64,000 nucleotides of DNA from Muribaculaceae bacterium (GTDB lineage Bacteria; Bacteroidota; Bacteroidia; Bacteroidales; Muribaculaceae). The notes below the pieces were generated by a model. It ran no database searches, was not told the origin of the DNA, and saw only the letters and a program-made list of their open reading frames with translations. The stretch spans positions 35,553 to 99,552 of the forward strand of contig WGUO01000009.1 in the NCBI GenBank assembly GCA_014867205.1, given 5' to 3'. This document shows, piece after piece, positions 35,458 through 44,983 of this stretch. The position numbers and the translations under genes are program-made. The first letter of the stretch is position 1; every line of letters starts with the position of its first letter.

Positions 35458-36543
35458 ATGAAAAATTATACCAAACTCTTATGCGCGGCAGCGACCATGC
35501 TTATGCTGGCGACCGGCGCATTCGCCGAGGAAGAGACTCCGGCATTCTACGTGATGACAAATTATTCTGATTGGGGAAAGTTTGACATTCTTGATGAGAC
35601 TGTGACGCACACATGCGGCACGCGTTTCGGCTCCGTGCGCTGGGAATGTGAGAATTTCGCTACTGTGCCTATTAATTCCGGCGCGGTGTATAACGATCTG
35701 CGGTGTGGATATGATTTAGCAAGCATGGCCTCGTTGCGCAACATTACTCCTCTGCCTCATATAGTCAATAGGATCGCATGTAAGCTTCACGTCTATAACC
35801 GCAATTATGTCAACGGATACCTTAAGTCTATAGTCTTGAGGTACAGCGGCAATCCCGACATGAGCGACGCCGTGTCAATAGAATTTCAAGCCAGCCTTCC
35901 GCAAATTGATAATGAATGTGAGTTTGTTATAAATGATCCCGCCAGAATGAGATATTACAGTTTCGAGATTTCTCTTGGCGAACACGGCAAATTTAGCGAT
36001 ACAAACGGCATGTGCTACTTGGGGGTGTCCGATTTCAGGGTATTTGCCCAGCCGGAGGCTGACGGTATGCCGGTCACCTGGGAGTCTGTGAATGAGAATA
36101 ATGTCAAGGTGTGCAATGTGATGGCCGAGGCCGGGAAACTGCACCTGTTATGCTATGAACTCGACGCCAATGACAACATCGTTTACGATTCGTCGCAACC
36201 TCAGTCGGTTCGACGCGCAGAAGGCTCAATCGACTGGACAGACACTTCCTGGACCAACGAAGTCGCCGATAAATGGGAGGGTGTCACAGTCGAATCACCC
36301 CGCATCACAGGGCACAAGATGGCCATTCGTGCCAAGGCCGAACTCCCCGATGGCTCGTTCAGCCCCGAGAGGCAGTTCTTCTTCAACACCGATGGAATAT
36401 TTACCGGCATTGACTCTCCGGTATGCGATGCATCGGCCGATTCCTCTGCCTATTACACTCTTCAGGGCGTTCGCGTGGATAATCCCTCTAACGGCGTATA
36501 CATCCGCGTCGCCAGAGGCAAAGCAGAGAAAGTCGCGCTGTAA
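35458..36543 (+). CDS. Secreted protein with a C-terminal LQGVRV-type tail
   Basis: The 361-residue protein has a signal peptide (MKNYTKLLCAAATMLMLATGAFAEE). The middle is beta-rich and not recognised. The last ~35 residues (AYYTLQGVRVDNPSNGVYIRVARGKAEKVAL, read as two parts: YTLQGVRV and NGVYIRV) match the short C-terminal module common on secreted Bacteroidales proteins and related to type IX sorting domains. It is probably exported or surface-exposed. I take ATG 35458, because the upstream in-frame Met codons lack a signal peptide context. Confidence 0.75.
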   Translation: MKNYTKLLCAAATMLMLATGAFAEEETPAFYVMTNYSDWGKFDILDETVTHTCGTRFGSVRWECENFATVPINSGAVYNDLRCGYDLASMASLRNITPLPHIVNRIACKLHVYNRNYVNGYLKSIVLRYSGNPDMSDAVSIEFQASLPQIDNECEFVINDPARMRYYSFEISLGEHGKFSDTNGMCYLGVSDFRVFAQPEADGMPVTWESVNENNVKVCNVMAEAGKLHLLCYELDANDNIVYDSSQPQSVRRAEGSIDWTDTSWTNEVADKWEGVTVESPRITGHKMAIRAKAELPDGSFSPERQFFFNTDGIFTGIDSPVCDASADSSAYYTLQGVRVDNPSNGVYIRVARGKAEKVAL

Positions 36544-36574
36544 GCAACACAGCAACTCTCTGAGGTGCTGTTTC

Positions 36575-36650
36575 ATTGAAGTCGTCTAAACATAAATCCG
36601 CTTCTCTTGCGTTCTGTAAGAGATAGTCGGTAAGTTCAGACGACTTCAAT
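36575..36650 (+). promoter_or_regulatory. Structured leader: 13-bp inverted repeat around the ygbA-like start
   Basis: ATTGAAGTCGTCT (36575-36587) pairs perfectly with AGACGACTTCAAT (36638-36650); within it TCTCTT/AAGAGA gives a second stem. The right arm covers the first ATG (36649). It could be a terminator for the upstream gene or a leader that gates initiation. Confidence 0.5.
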
Positions 36651-36960
36651 GTTTATGACCATGAATCGAATCGACAGAGGAAAGAAGGTGATAAGGCAGA
36701 TGATAGAAATCTACTGCCAAAGGCATCATCATGCCCTGGGCCTTTGCAGCGAGTGTGAGGAACTGCTGGCATATGCCAATAAGCGCCTGGAGCACTGTCC
36801 CAAGGGAGAGAGGAAGACGAGCTGCCGCAAATGCGACATCCACTGCTATGCTCCCGACAAAAAGGAGCAGATCCGACAGGTGATGCGCTACGTGGGCCCG
36901 CGCATGATCTTCATTCATCCCGTCGCCGCCATACGCCACCTGATATCCGAACTAAAATAA
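36649..36960 (+). CDS. YgbA-like protein (nitrous oxide-stimulated promoter family)
   Basis: The 103-residue protein shows the family pattern: KKVIRQMIEIYCQRHHHALGLCSECEELLAYANKRLEHCPKGERKTSCRKCDIHCY, then MRYVGPRMIFIHP. Six conserved Cys plus His residues suggest metal or cluster binding. In E. coli YgbA is controlled by the NO sensor NsrR and helps recovery from nitrosative stress; here the link is by family only. ATG 36664 (MNRIDR) is an alternative start that would free the initiation site from the leader hairpin. Confidence 0.82.
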   Translation: MFMTMNRIDRGKKVIRQMIEIYCQRHHHALGLCSECEELLAYANKRLEHCPKGERKTSCRKCDIHCYAPDKKEQIRQVMRYVGPRMIFIHPVAAIRHLISELK

Positions 36961-37057
36961 GACTGGACCAATCCATTGACATAAAAGCCGGAGACACGTC
37001 ATCATGCCTCCGGCTTGTTACGTCTGGCCGGTGTCCCCTAATCAGTAACCTTCCCTC

Positions 37058-37103
37058 TTGCTTATATCGAAATTTTGTGTTATATTTGTAGTCAAATATT
37101 GAC
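37058..37103 (+). promoter_or_regulatory. Promoter and palindrome before the third hipB-like gene
   Basis: TTG (37058-37060), 20 nt, TATATTTG (37081-37088), followed by GTCAAATATTGAC (37091-37103), a palindrome (GTCAA/TTGAC) at the transcription start, a likely repressor site. Confidence 0.6.
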
Positions 37104-37109
37104 AGTATT

Positions 37110-37469
37110 ATGGCATTCGGGTCTAATAGTAACAATTTGTTAGCATTATTAGAGGACTTCACTCTCGATAATCCGGAGGAGATAGCACGTGGTGTCGCCG
37201 AGAATTTCCGCAGGCGCCGCGTGGAGAAAAACATAACCAGGGAGCGTATCTCCGAGAAGTCGGGTGTGCCTCTGTCGACAGTGGCCCGTTTTGAGCAGAA
37301 GGGGGCAATCTCGTTCGAGTCGCTTGTCAGACTGGCGATGGCCTTGGGTTACGCGCCGGAGGTAAAGAATCTGTTTGGCGAGTCGAAATTCACAACTATG
37401 GCTGAGCTTGAACTGATTCGTAGCAAGAAAGAAGACAAAAGAGCCTATCCCAAAAACAAGAGGAAATGA
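37110..37469 (+). CDS. HipB-like XRE-family antitoxin
   Basis: The 119-residue protein has an HTH_3 domain: AENFRRRRVEKNITRERISEKSGVPLSTVARFEQKGAISFESLVRLAMALGYAPEVKNLF, then a basic tail. Its last four bases overlap the hipA start (ATGA), the classic hipBA layout. A palindrome lies between promoter and ATG. Confidence 0.88.
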   Translation: MAFGSNSNNLLALLEDFTLDNPEEIARGVAENFRRRRVEKNITRERISEKSGVPLSTVARFEQKGAISFESLVRLAMALGYAPEVKNLFGESKFTTMAELELIRSKKEDKRAYPKNKRK

Positions 37470-38593
37470 AGAAGATAGAAAAATTAAAGGTGCGGTTTCG
37501 TGGTGAACCGGTAGGAACACTATCGCTAACGGCAGATAATCGGCTGAATGTTTTCGAGTATGAAAGATCATGGCTTGCCGGAGGATTCAGCATATCGCCG
37601 TTGGAGTTGCCCCTCAGACCGGAAGCATTTGTCTCGAAACCTGAACCCTTCTCCGGCAATTTCGGAATATTCGAGGATAGTTTGCCCGACGGATACGGGC
37701 GTTATCTTCTTCACAAGACGCTAATGCGGCGCGGTATCAACGACTCTGATTTGACCTCATTAGACCGGCTTGCGATTGTTGGTGACAGCGGTATGGGTGC
37801 CCTCTCTTACACTCCTGCGATAATTCTGGATCGAGAGGATCCGGTGACCGATTTTGACAGGCTTCAGCAGATTGCACTCGAGGTCCTGAGGGAGCAGCAG
37901 GACAATGATGCCGGTCTACTGCTCTATAACAGTGGCAACAGTGGGGGGGCGCGTCCCAAGGCCGTCTTTTCTGATGCCGGGGGACATTGGATTGTCAAGT
38001 TCAGACATACTTATGACCCGACCGATGTCGGTATTCAGGAATACCGCTACAATGAGGCTGCTCAAAAATGCGGGATTATCGTACCGGACTTCCGTCTTGT
38101 GAACGGACGCTATTTTGCGTCGCGCAGATTCGACATTGATGCTGACGGCAACCGTCTCCACACAGCGACAGCCGGCGGTCTCTTGGGACTGTCACTTAGG
38201 GAACCTTTCCTTGATTATTCTAATCTGCTTGCCCTGGCGGGTTTTATAACACAACGCACAGAAGATGTCGAGCAGATGTATCGCCGTATGCTGTTCAATT
38301 ATCTCACTGACAACAAGGATGACCATTGCAAGAATTTCAGTTTCTTTGTGGTTAGGGATTCCGAAACTGAGGAGTGGCAATGGAGACTGGCTCCGGCCTA
38401 CGATCTCACTCTTTGTGCCGAAGGGTATAACGGCGAACATGCCACCTCGGTAAACGGTACCGGTCATCCCGGATTGTCGGACTTCATTGCAGTTGGCACA
38501 AAAATCCGACTCTCAGAGACAAGATGCCGTGAGATAATCGAGGAGGTTTATGCCGGCTGCCAAGGTCTGACTCGCTATGACTTTCGGAAATAA
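37466..38593 (+). CDS. hipA: HipA-family kinase toxin
   Basis: The 375-residue protein has a complete HipA fold: N-terminal subdomain (FRGEPVGTLSL, PFSGNFGIFEDSLPDGYGRYLL), GGARPKA (160-166), SRRFDID, NKDDHCKN (283-290, catalytic loop) and LAPAYDLTL. It would phosphorylate an aminoacyl-tRNA synthetase or similar target and is neutralised by the overlapping upstream HipB. All key residues are present. This is the third hip-type module in the window. Compared with the one at 6136 it is shorter and has a different C-terminal region. Confidence 0.9.
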   Translation: MKKIEKLKVRFRGEPVGTLSLTADNRLNVFEYERSWLAGGFSISPLELPLRPEAFVSKPEPFSGNFGIFEDSLPDGYGRYLLHKTLMRRGINDSDLTSLDRLAIVGDSGMGALSYTPAIILDREDPVTDFDRLQQIALEVLREQQDNDAGLLLYNSGNSGGARPKAVFSDAGGHWIVKFRHTYDPTDVGIQEYRYNEAAQKCGIIVPDFRLVNGRYFASRRFDIDADGNRLHTATAGGLLGLSLREPFLDYSNLLALAGFITQRTEDVEQMYRRMLFNYLTDNKDDHCKNFSFFVVRDSETEEWQWRLAPAYDLTLCAEGYNGEHATSVNGTGHPGLSDFIAVGTKIRLSETRCREIIEEVYAGCQGLTRYDFRK

Positions 38594-38640
38594 GTTGTTC
38601 CGCTGGCCCCGGCGTTACATGTCGACAACATATGCGCAAT

Positions 38641-38970
38641 TTACGGTTTTATCTTCACAAGCATCACCTTGGAGTCGGCTTTGGCCATCACGCTGTGCGG
38701 GACGCCGGCGCCCATAAGCAGGAACTCGCCGGCCTTGATGGTGTGGGGCTTATCGATCATGGTAAACTCAATCTCGCCTTCCAGCACGTTGACCATTACC
38801 TCTGCCGGCGCGGTGTGCGTGTCAAGTCTCTGGCCTGCCTTGAATGCAAGCAGGACTACTTCTCCGTTCTCGTTGTTGAAGATGTGCTTGAAGTGGACCT
38901 TGTCACTTCCAGTCTCAATCTGGTTGGTGAGACCATGCACCTCACCGAACCTGTAATCTGTATTTAGCAT
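38641..38970 (-). CDS. Cupin-domain protein
   Basis: The 109-residue protein is a single cupin: GQRLDTHTAPAEVMVNVLEGEIEFTM (motif 1, with H-T-H-like ligands and Glu) and GEFLLMGAGVPHSVMAKADSKVMLVKI (motif 2 with PH). I chose MLNTDYRFGEV (38970); the longer frame enters the terminator of the neighbouring operon. Small cupins of this type bind metals or small ligands; no specific substrate can be named. Confidence 0.85.
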   Translation of the reverse strand: MLNTDYRFGEVHGLTNQIETGSDKVHFKHIFNNENGEVVLLAFKAGQRLDTHTAPAEVMVNVLEGEIEFTMIDKPHTIKAGEFLLMGAGVPHSVMAKADSKVMLVKIKP

Positions 38971-38985
38971 AGTGTATTGTATAAA

Positions 38986-39017
38986 AAGAGTCGGCGGCAC
39001 TATTGCCGTCGACTCTT
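38986..39017 (-). terminator. Intrinsic terminator of the GLUG lipoprotein operon
   Basis: Stem of 13 bp with one mismatch (AAGAGTCGGCGGC 38986-38998 / GCCGTCGACTCTT 39005-39017), loop of 6 nt; on the minus strand it is followed by a T-run. It lies 25 nt after the stop at 39042. Confidence 0.8.
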
Positions 39018-39041
39018 AAACAAATGCATGTTTGGATTAGT

Positions 39042-41855
39042 TCAGCGGAATGAGAAGTAGAGGTTGTTGTAGGGAACGGGGAGATCCGCGGTCATGAAAG
39101 TCCAGTAATGCCGGTCGTCGAAGTCGTATGGCTGGCTGACATAATCGACATATGTGGATTTCTTGGCGAGCCTATCAGCCTTCGCCATGCCGGTGTCAGG
39201 GGCGCCCCCGATGAAATAGTCGTCGGCAACGAGGCTGAAGTTGCCGTACTGCGAGAGTGCATGTCCGTGCGAGAATGCCCTCTGGTTCGGGGTTCCGGCT
39301 GAGATGGTCCGGCGCACGCAGATGTCGTCAATAGGGGCGTCGGCCTTGTCGCTCACTCCGTATCCAGAAGCCTTTCCGACCGAGAGGCAGTCCTGCAGGC
39401 GCACATGGTCGCCCAGGCGGCCTGCGATACCGTAGCCGTCATCCCCGGCGTTTACGTCGCCGAAATTGCAGCACTGCGAGATCTCGACACAGTTGTCCAC
39501 ACGCTGTGTCATCGTTCCGACGGTAGCGACCGCTGCCGAGCACACCAGTATTGTGGCTGTGGCGGTGCCCCCGGTGAATACCATGCCGGCCACGGCCAGC
39601 ACACACGATGCGGCCGCCAGCATGATCTCGCGAGCTTTCTCCACCTTTGCCACCTGCTCGTCTATATCCTCAAGGCGGTCGTGGATGGCGTCGGCCAGTC
39701 GGTCATCATCGTCGTCACCCTGCATCGAGTCATCGAATCTCACCATGTTGTCATGCACCATTGCCGGTACGCCGGCGAGTCCCGACAGAGCGAAACGGAA
39801 AGTCGGGATCGATGCCTTAAGGTCGGAATGCATGGCGGCCACCATGGCGTCGTTGCGCTCGGGAAGCTGCCTTTCATAAAGAGAGTCCCAATAGTCGAGG
39901 TCCTGAAGCTGCAACGGAGTCGCAATGGCAGTCACAAGGTCCTTGGCCGACGTGAAGATCTTTTTAACTTTTTTCTTCTTGTTGAGACGAGCCTTAAAGT
40001 CTGAGACCTTGGCCGGCGGATTCTTAAGGGCCTTGATCACCTTGAAGGTAGTCGAGCCGTAGCTCTCTATCAGTGAGCTCACGTCGTTGCCGTTAAGCGA
40101 GTAGCTGTCACCTGCGCGAGCGATTATCCCGGCTGAGATGTCAGTGCCAGTAACCGCGCCGTAGTTCGCGCAGAAATTGATCATGCCGGTGCTTCCGCCC
40201 AGAGCGAGTATTCCGGCCGCCATTCCATCCGAGGCACTGACCAGGCCGAGGTTCGCGTTGTCGGTCAGGATATAGTAGGCGGAGCGGCCCACTATGCCGC
40301 CGGCGCACTGGCTTGCGTTGACCGAACTGTTGTTATAGCAGGCATGAATCACGGCGACAGGTGCGAATCCCATCATTCCGCCGGCGAATGTGCCGCTGCA
40401 TACCACCGGTCCTCGGTTATAGCAGTCGGAGAGTGAGGCCTGGGCCTCGCCCACGATGCCGCCTGTGTGGTCACTGCCGCGTACGGTGGCGAAATTATGG
40501 CCTGAGGTCATGATGATGTCGTTGAAACTGCCGTCCTCGCGCCGCATCACGGTGCTCCCGAGTATGCCCCCTGTGCCCATGCCTCCATTGACATCGCCAC
40601 GGTTCACCACAGCCGCCATAGTCGAGGTGCCGAGACCTCCAGCGATACCGCCGGTGCCCATGCACGCCGTCGCGTTGACAGTGCCGTAGTTTATGCTGTT
40701 GGAGATGTAGGCCGCCTCGACTCCGCCGATGATTCCACCCGCGCAGCGTGTGCCGTAGGCCGTCACTGTGGCATGGTTGACACAACTGTCGAGGACTGCC
40801 GTGGCGTTAATGGTGCCTCCGCCCACCAGTCCACCTGCAAAAGAGCCCTCCCGGGCGTTGCTGACAGGCAGGTTCTCGTTGACGCAGCCTGTCATCATCA
40901 GCACGGCGTTGGCATCCACTCCGCCGACGATGCCCCCAACAAAGTTGGTGCCATAGACCTCGGAGGCTGTCGACGATTGCTGGCGCACGCAGATGTTGCG
41001 GAGCACGGTGGCCGTGTTGTCAATTCCGGATATTCCCACAACCGCGCCAATCAGTGTGCCTGTCGAGCCGGCCCCGATACTCACGGGGTCAATCATGGTT
41101 ATGTTGCGGAAAGTCGCTCCGGACACGTAGCCGAAGAGGCCAGTGGCGGGCACGACATCGGTTGTCGGGGCACCCTTGCCGTCGAGCGTACGCACCGCGC
41201 AGTAGTAGATGGCGTGCCCCCCGCCGTCGTAACTGCCCTCAAACGGATAGGCTGACTTGGCGGCGATTGGCTCGAACCCCTTGTTGTAGTCGCGGGTCAT
41301 GTCTATGTCGGCGAGCTGCAGGAAGCAGAGGCCCTTCGACTCACGCTTGCCGTCGGCCAGCAGCTCGCGTATCATCTTAAGTCCCCGTGCCGAGGCTATC
41401 CGGTACGGGTTCTCGGCCGAGCCGTCGCCGAACATTGCCGCCGCCAGGTCGTAGGTGGAGGGGAACACACTGTTGTCCGAGGGCCCGACCTTCATCACAC
41501 AACCCATGTGGGTCTCCTGCGGGATGCCGTCTGCGTCTCGGGCCGCTGCCGCCGCGAGGACATAGTTGCCCTGCCTCAGGGCACCTCCGAAGTCAAGTAC
41601 GGACTTGCCGTTCCTCACGTAATGGCTCACCTTGACGGCAATGGGTGTCCTGTCTTCCTCATATATCATATGCAGGGTGGTCTCCCCCTCGGGGAGGACC
41701 GGGGTCAGGTCGGCGGGAAGTTCCACATACCGCTGGCTGCCGAACTCGGCGGTCTCCGGGCCGTCGGCCTCAAGGCTCTCCCTGCAGCCCGGCAGAAGCA
41801 TGGCGCCGGCCAGCATGAGGGCCGGCGCAATCATATTGAAGATTCTATTTTTCAT
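39042..41855 (-). CDS. Large GLUG-repeat lipoprotein with internal hydrophobic hairpin
   Basis: The 937-residue protein has a lipoprotein signal (lipobox LLPGC). After a beta-rich N-terminal domain come many GLUG-like repeats of the type GGIVGGV, AGGLVGG and NYGTVNATACMGTGGIAGG, which form a parallel beta-helix. The region about 640-780 is different: charged helices (DRLADAIHDRLEDIDEQVAKVEKAREI) leading to a hydrophobic pair of segments (about 738-778, Ala/Val/Gly-rich), then one more short helix-repeat block. It is probably a surface adhesin. It is co-transcribed behind the 989-residue paralogue (8-nt gap) and adjoins the fimbrial operon, so it could be a tip or accessory adhesin. Confidence 0.8.
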   Translation of the reverse strand: MKNRIFNMIAPALMLAGAMLLPGCRESLEADGPETAEFGSQRYVELPADLTPVLPEGETTLHMIYEEDRTPIAVKVSHYVRNGKSVLDFGGALRQGNYVLAAAAARDADGIPQETHMGCVMKVGPSDNSVFPSTYDLAAAMFGDGSAENPYRIASARGLKMIRELLADGKRESKGLCFLQLADIDMTRDYNKGFEPIAAKSAYPFEGSYDGGGHAIYYCAVRTLDGKGAPTTDVVPATGLFGYVSGATFRNITMIDPVSIGAGSTGTLIGAVVGISGIDNTATVLRNICVRQQSSTASEVYGTNFVGGIVGGVDANAVLMMTGCVNENLPVSNAREGSFAGGLVGGGTINATAVLDSCVNHATVTAYGTRCAGGIIGGVEAAYISNSINYGTVNATACMGTGGIAGGLGTSTMAAVVNRGDVNGGMGTGGILGSTVMRREDGSFNDIIMTSGHNFATVRGSDHTGGIVGEAQASLSDCYNRGPVVCSGTFAGGMMGFAPVAVIHACYNNSSVNASQCAGGIVGRSAYYILTDNANLGLVSASDGMAAGILALGGSTGMINFCANYGAVTGTDISAGIIARAGDSYSLNGNDVSSLIESYGSTTFKVIKALKNPPAKVSDFKARLNKKKKVKKIFTSAKDLVTAIATPLQLQDLDYWDSLYERQLPERNDAMVAAMHSDLKASIPTFRFALSGLAGVPAMVHDNMVRFDDSMQGDDDDDRLADAIHDRLEDIDEQVAKVEKAREIMLAAASCVLAVAGMVFTGGTATATILVCSAAVATVGTMTQRVDNCVEISQCCNFGDVNAGDDGYGIAGRLGDHVRLQDCLSVGKASGYGVSDKADAPIDDICVRRTISAGTPNQRAFSHGHALSQYGNFSLVADDYFIGGAPDTGMAKADRLAKKSTYVDYVSQPYDFDDRHYWTFMTADLPVPYNNLYFSFR

Positions 41856-41863
41856 AATGTCAT

Positions 41864-44833
41864 TTATTTCTGGAGAGGGAGCCTTTCGTCAAACATCGGA
41901 ACACCAAGCAGAGTGGGTGCCGCAACTCCTTCATGAAATTCCCAGTCCCACGAGTAGAATTCATTATAGGTGGCTTCCTTGCGCATCTGGTCGGCGTTTC
42001 TCGACTGCGATCCACTTTTCTTCATGTCTCCGCTGCTTGCCGAATCGAGATAATAGCAGTTGCTGATGGAATAATGCGAGTTTTTCTCGCCGCCTATGAT
42101 TCCCCAGCCGGTCTGGCCGACGTTGTAGCATGAGGATATCGTAACGGTCGATGAGTTTGAGTCCTCCTTCTGGCCGAGGATGCCGGCGAGCCACTCGCGG
42201 CCCGGTGCAGAGGGAACCTCGCCCATGTTGAAACAGTTTTCGATTTTGCAGGACCCTATGGCGCGTCCCACGATTCCGCCCACGGCCTGAATGGCGTCAA
42301 CACGGCCGGCATTGTAGCAGGCCTTCACCTCACCATGGTCATTGATGTGGCCTACGATACCGCCGGCTGCAGTGGCGTTTGCTCCGCTTATCGAGCCGTG
42401 GAACGAACAGTTGATGGCCGTCATATGGGGCGGCGTATACTTGGAGGCGGGGGTGAGCTCCTCGAACATTCCCGCAAGACCGCCGAAGCCCATCATCTGG
42501 CTTGTGGCCGTTGAGGTAATCTTAGCCCAACTGTGGCAGCCCCATAGGTCGGAGTTTATGCCGTTCTGCACCATTCGGCCCACAATGCCGCCGGCTATGT
42601 TGCCCGACGTCGTGATGGTTGCCTGGAGTCTGTTGTCGAAGTGATTGATTGTGGCGCTTGAGCCCTCTTCCGAATAGAAGTATCCGATTGCTCCTCCGAC
42701 ATTGTCGCCTCCGGTCACGGTAATAGACACCTTGACAGGCGAGTGGTTCTTGAACATGTAGCAGTTGAGATTCTTTCCGCCAACCTTGGCGTAGCCGAAG
42801 AGTCCCCCAGCGCACCCCCCGGAACTCAGTATGTTGGCATATACGGGGCAATAGTCGTGGGTGAGATACATTGAGTCGGCAGGTCTTATCTTGCCGCTGA
42901 TGCCCCCGACATTGGCTTTGCCCGAGATCTTGAGCGAGCCGTTCTCGTAGCTGACATGGCTGCCGGCGAGCAGGTTGATGGTCTTTGACAGGCCGAAAAG
43001 ACCGCCGACGTTGTCGCCCGTCCCGGTGACATTACCGTCGTTCTCCACCAGAGACTTGTCGAGCATGTCGGTGCAGGCGCCTATGACGCCCCCGACGTTG
43101 ACTCTGCCCTGCACGTTTCCGGTGTTCTTGCAGTTGATTGTCATGGCTGATCCGTCGGCTGACGAGGCATTGCCGATCACGCCGCCCACATAGTCCAGGG
43201 TGCCGGACACATTGCCGTAGTTCTCGAATGTGGCTGCCGAGTGGAATATTCCTTCTCCCATGACGCCGCCGACATACTCCTCACCCCTGACATATGCGTT
43301 GGAGATGAACTTGGCATTCGGCTCGCCGAAATAGTGGCACTGTCCGGCCAAGGCCCCTGCCCACATGCCTCCGGAGATGCTGGGCTTGGCCGGGCTGCTG
43401 TAGAGGAAACTGTTCTCTCCGTGCAGCGCGAGCCTGTGCGACGCGCCCACGAAACCGCCCGTCTGCGTGCTGCCGGTTACCTCGAGCGGCATCGGTGTCC
43501 TCATGTTGTTGATATTGAAGATGTCCCAGGGTATTGTGTATGCGTATGAGTCCTGGGGTAGAGTGGCTCCGGCGTAACACTGGGTGAAGTCCACGCAGCC
43601 GTTGCCTGCGAAACCTCCGGTTTCCTCGCGGCCCGATATCGAGCCGCTTACGTAGCAGCGGTTGAATGTGGTCACGGCTCCCGCTGTGACCTCAGGCGAT
43701 GCCTCGCCTACGAAACCGCCGACAAAAGAGGCGTTCGACGCGTCTATGCGACCGCTGCGCAGGCAGTCGGTGAAACTTGATTCCCGGGTGCGGCCTATCA
43801 TTCCGCCGATATATTTCGGTGAGTTCTCCGAGGATGATATGTCGACCGACGAGATGCACACGCTTACGGCGGCTTCGCCCGAGCCGATGAGTCCGCCGAT
43901 GTTCTGGTTACCCTCCATTGTGCCGTTGACCTGGATGGAGTCGAGGCGGCATCCCTTCTTGGCGAAGCAGGCTATGGAGCCGATGTCCTTGTTGCCGTCG
44001 AGCATGACGCGGCGCATCTCCAGGTTGTGGATACGGGCGTTCTCGCCGAGGCTGTAGAAGAGGCCGCCGCAGCCGGCGTCGGTGAAGCAGAACAGGTTCT
44101 CGATATAGTTGTCCGAGCCGTTGATTGTACCGTTGAAGTCTGTTGTTCCGCCGTTGATGTTGTTGTGGCCTGCCGGCTCCCATCCCTTTCCGTAGGTCAC
44201 GGAGCTCGTGTTGAGGTTTATGTTGCGTGTTATCTCGAAGAACTGTCCGGTATGGGTCTCGCCACGGGTCATCGGGTCGGAGATGCGCAGCATGAAGTCG
44301 TCTCCGCTGGCGATGATCCAGGGATCCTCCTCGGTGCCGCTCCCGATGGAGTTGGCTCCTACGTTGAATGAGCTGCGGAACCTGATGTTGTCCGGATCCA
44401 CGATGCTGAGCCGGGCGCCGAGCAGCACGGTGTCCTCGACGGCGGTGGCGTCATCGCGGGTGGTCATTTTACGTCTCGGCCAGGTGATGGCGTTCAGATG
44501 ATACATCTGGTGCGGAAGTTCGGCGAGGATCGGGTCGTCGGCCTCGAGGTAGATTGAATCCGCATCGGCCGAGATGTAGGAGTTGATGGGGAAGGTGACT
44601 CGGTCGTTTATGCCGCGCAGATGTATACGGCAAGACACCGGGTCAAGTTCTCCCTCAAAACGTTTGAGCCTCGGTATGCTCACTTTCAGTTGCCGGATTC
44701 CCACATCCTGGCCGGGAATGGAGTTCTCGCTCTGATTGACCGGCTCGATCACGTCATCGCTGCAGGCGCCCATCAGCGTCAGCAGCACGCCCACGGCGAC
44801 CGTGCCGCCCACCCTGTTGCATTTAAGTCTCAT
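41864..44833 (-). CDS. Large GLUG-repeat lipoprotein
   Basis: The 989-residue protein has a lipoprotein signal (LLTLMGAC). The N-terminal ~150 residues include LHLRGINDRVTFPINSYI-like fimbrillin-type strands, then GSGTEEDPWIIASGDDF, the usual entry into GLUG beta-helix arrays, and some 15-20 repeats (YIGGMIGRT, VGGFVGEAS, VGGVIGNAS, AGGIVGRM). It ends in a C-terminal cap. It is likely an outer-surface adhesin related to its downstream neighbour. The promoter TTTG-N20-TAAATTTG lies about 115 nt upstream, back-to-back with the fimbrial operon. Confidence 0.82.
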   Translation of the reverse strand: MRLKCNRVGGTVAVGVLLTLMGACSDDVIEPVNQSENSIPGQDVGIRQLKVSIPRLKRFEGELDPVSCRIHLRGINDRVTFPINSYISADADSIYLEADDPILAELPHQMYHLNAITWPRRKMTTRDDATAVEDTVLLGARLSIVDPDNIRFRSSFNVGANSIGSGTEEDPWIIASGDDFMLRISDPMTRGETHTGQFFEITRNINLNTSSVTYGKGWEPAGHNNINGGTTDFNGTINGSDNYIENLFCFTDAGCGGLFYSLGENARIHNLEMRRVMLDGNKDIGSIACFAKKGCRLDSIQVNGTMEGNQNIGGLIGSGEAAVSVCISSVDISSSENSPKYIGGMIGRTRESSFTDCLRSGRIDASNASFVGGFVGEASPEVTAGAVTTFNRCYVSGSISGREETGGFAGNGCVDFTQCYAGATLPQDSYAYTIPWDIFNINNMRTPMPLEVTGSTQTGGFVGASHRLALHGENSFLYSSPAKPSISGGMWAGALAGQCHYFGEPNAKFISNAYVRGEEYVGGVMGEGIFHSAATFENYGNVSGTLDYVGGVIGNASSADGSAMTINCKNTGNVQGRVNVGGVIGACTDMLDKSLVENDGNVTGTGDNVGGLFGLSKTINLLAGSHVSYENGSLKISGKANVGGISGKIRPADSMYLTHDYCPVYANILSSGGCAGGLFGYAKVGGKNLNCYMFKNHSPVKVSITVTGGDNVGGAIGYFYSEEGSSATINHFDNRLQATITTSGNIAGGIVGRMVQNGINSDLWGCHSWAKITSTATSQMMGFGGLAGMFEELTPASKYTPPHMTAINCSFHGSISGANATAAGGIVGHINDHGEVKACYNAGRVDAIQAVGGIVGRAIGSCKIENCFNMGEVPSAPGREWLAGILGQKEDSNSSTVTISSCYNVGQTGWGIIGGEKNSHYSISNCYYLDSASSGDMKKSGSQSRNADQMRKEATYNEFYSWDWEFHEGVAAPTLLGVPMFDERLPLQK

Positions 44834-44951
44834 AATGTCAGTTTTTCGTTCAGGTTTAGACTTTGAAGTCTCGCAAGGTGTGAATCGCTCCCTTTGGTAC
44901 TTACTTTAGTCATGCTTAAGGCAAGACAGTAGCGAGCCACACATAAGGTCA

Positions 44952-44983
44952 CAAATTTAATTCATCCGCGCCATAAATGCAAA
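44952..44983 (-). promoter_or_regulatory. Promoter of the GLUG lipoprotein operon
   Basis: On the minus strand TTTG (44983-44980), 20 nt, TAAATTTG (44959-44952). Confidence 0.75.
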
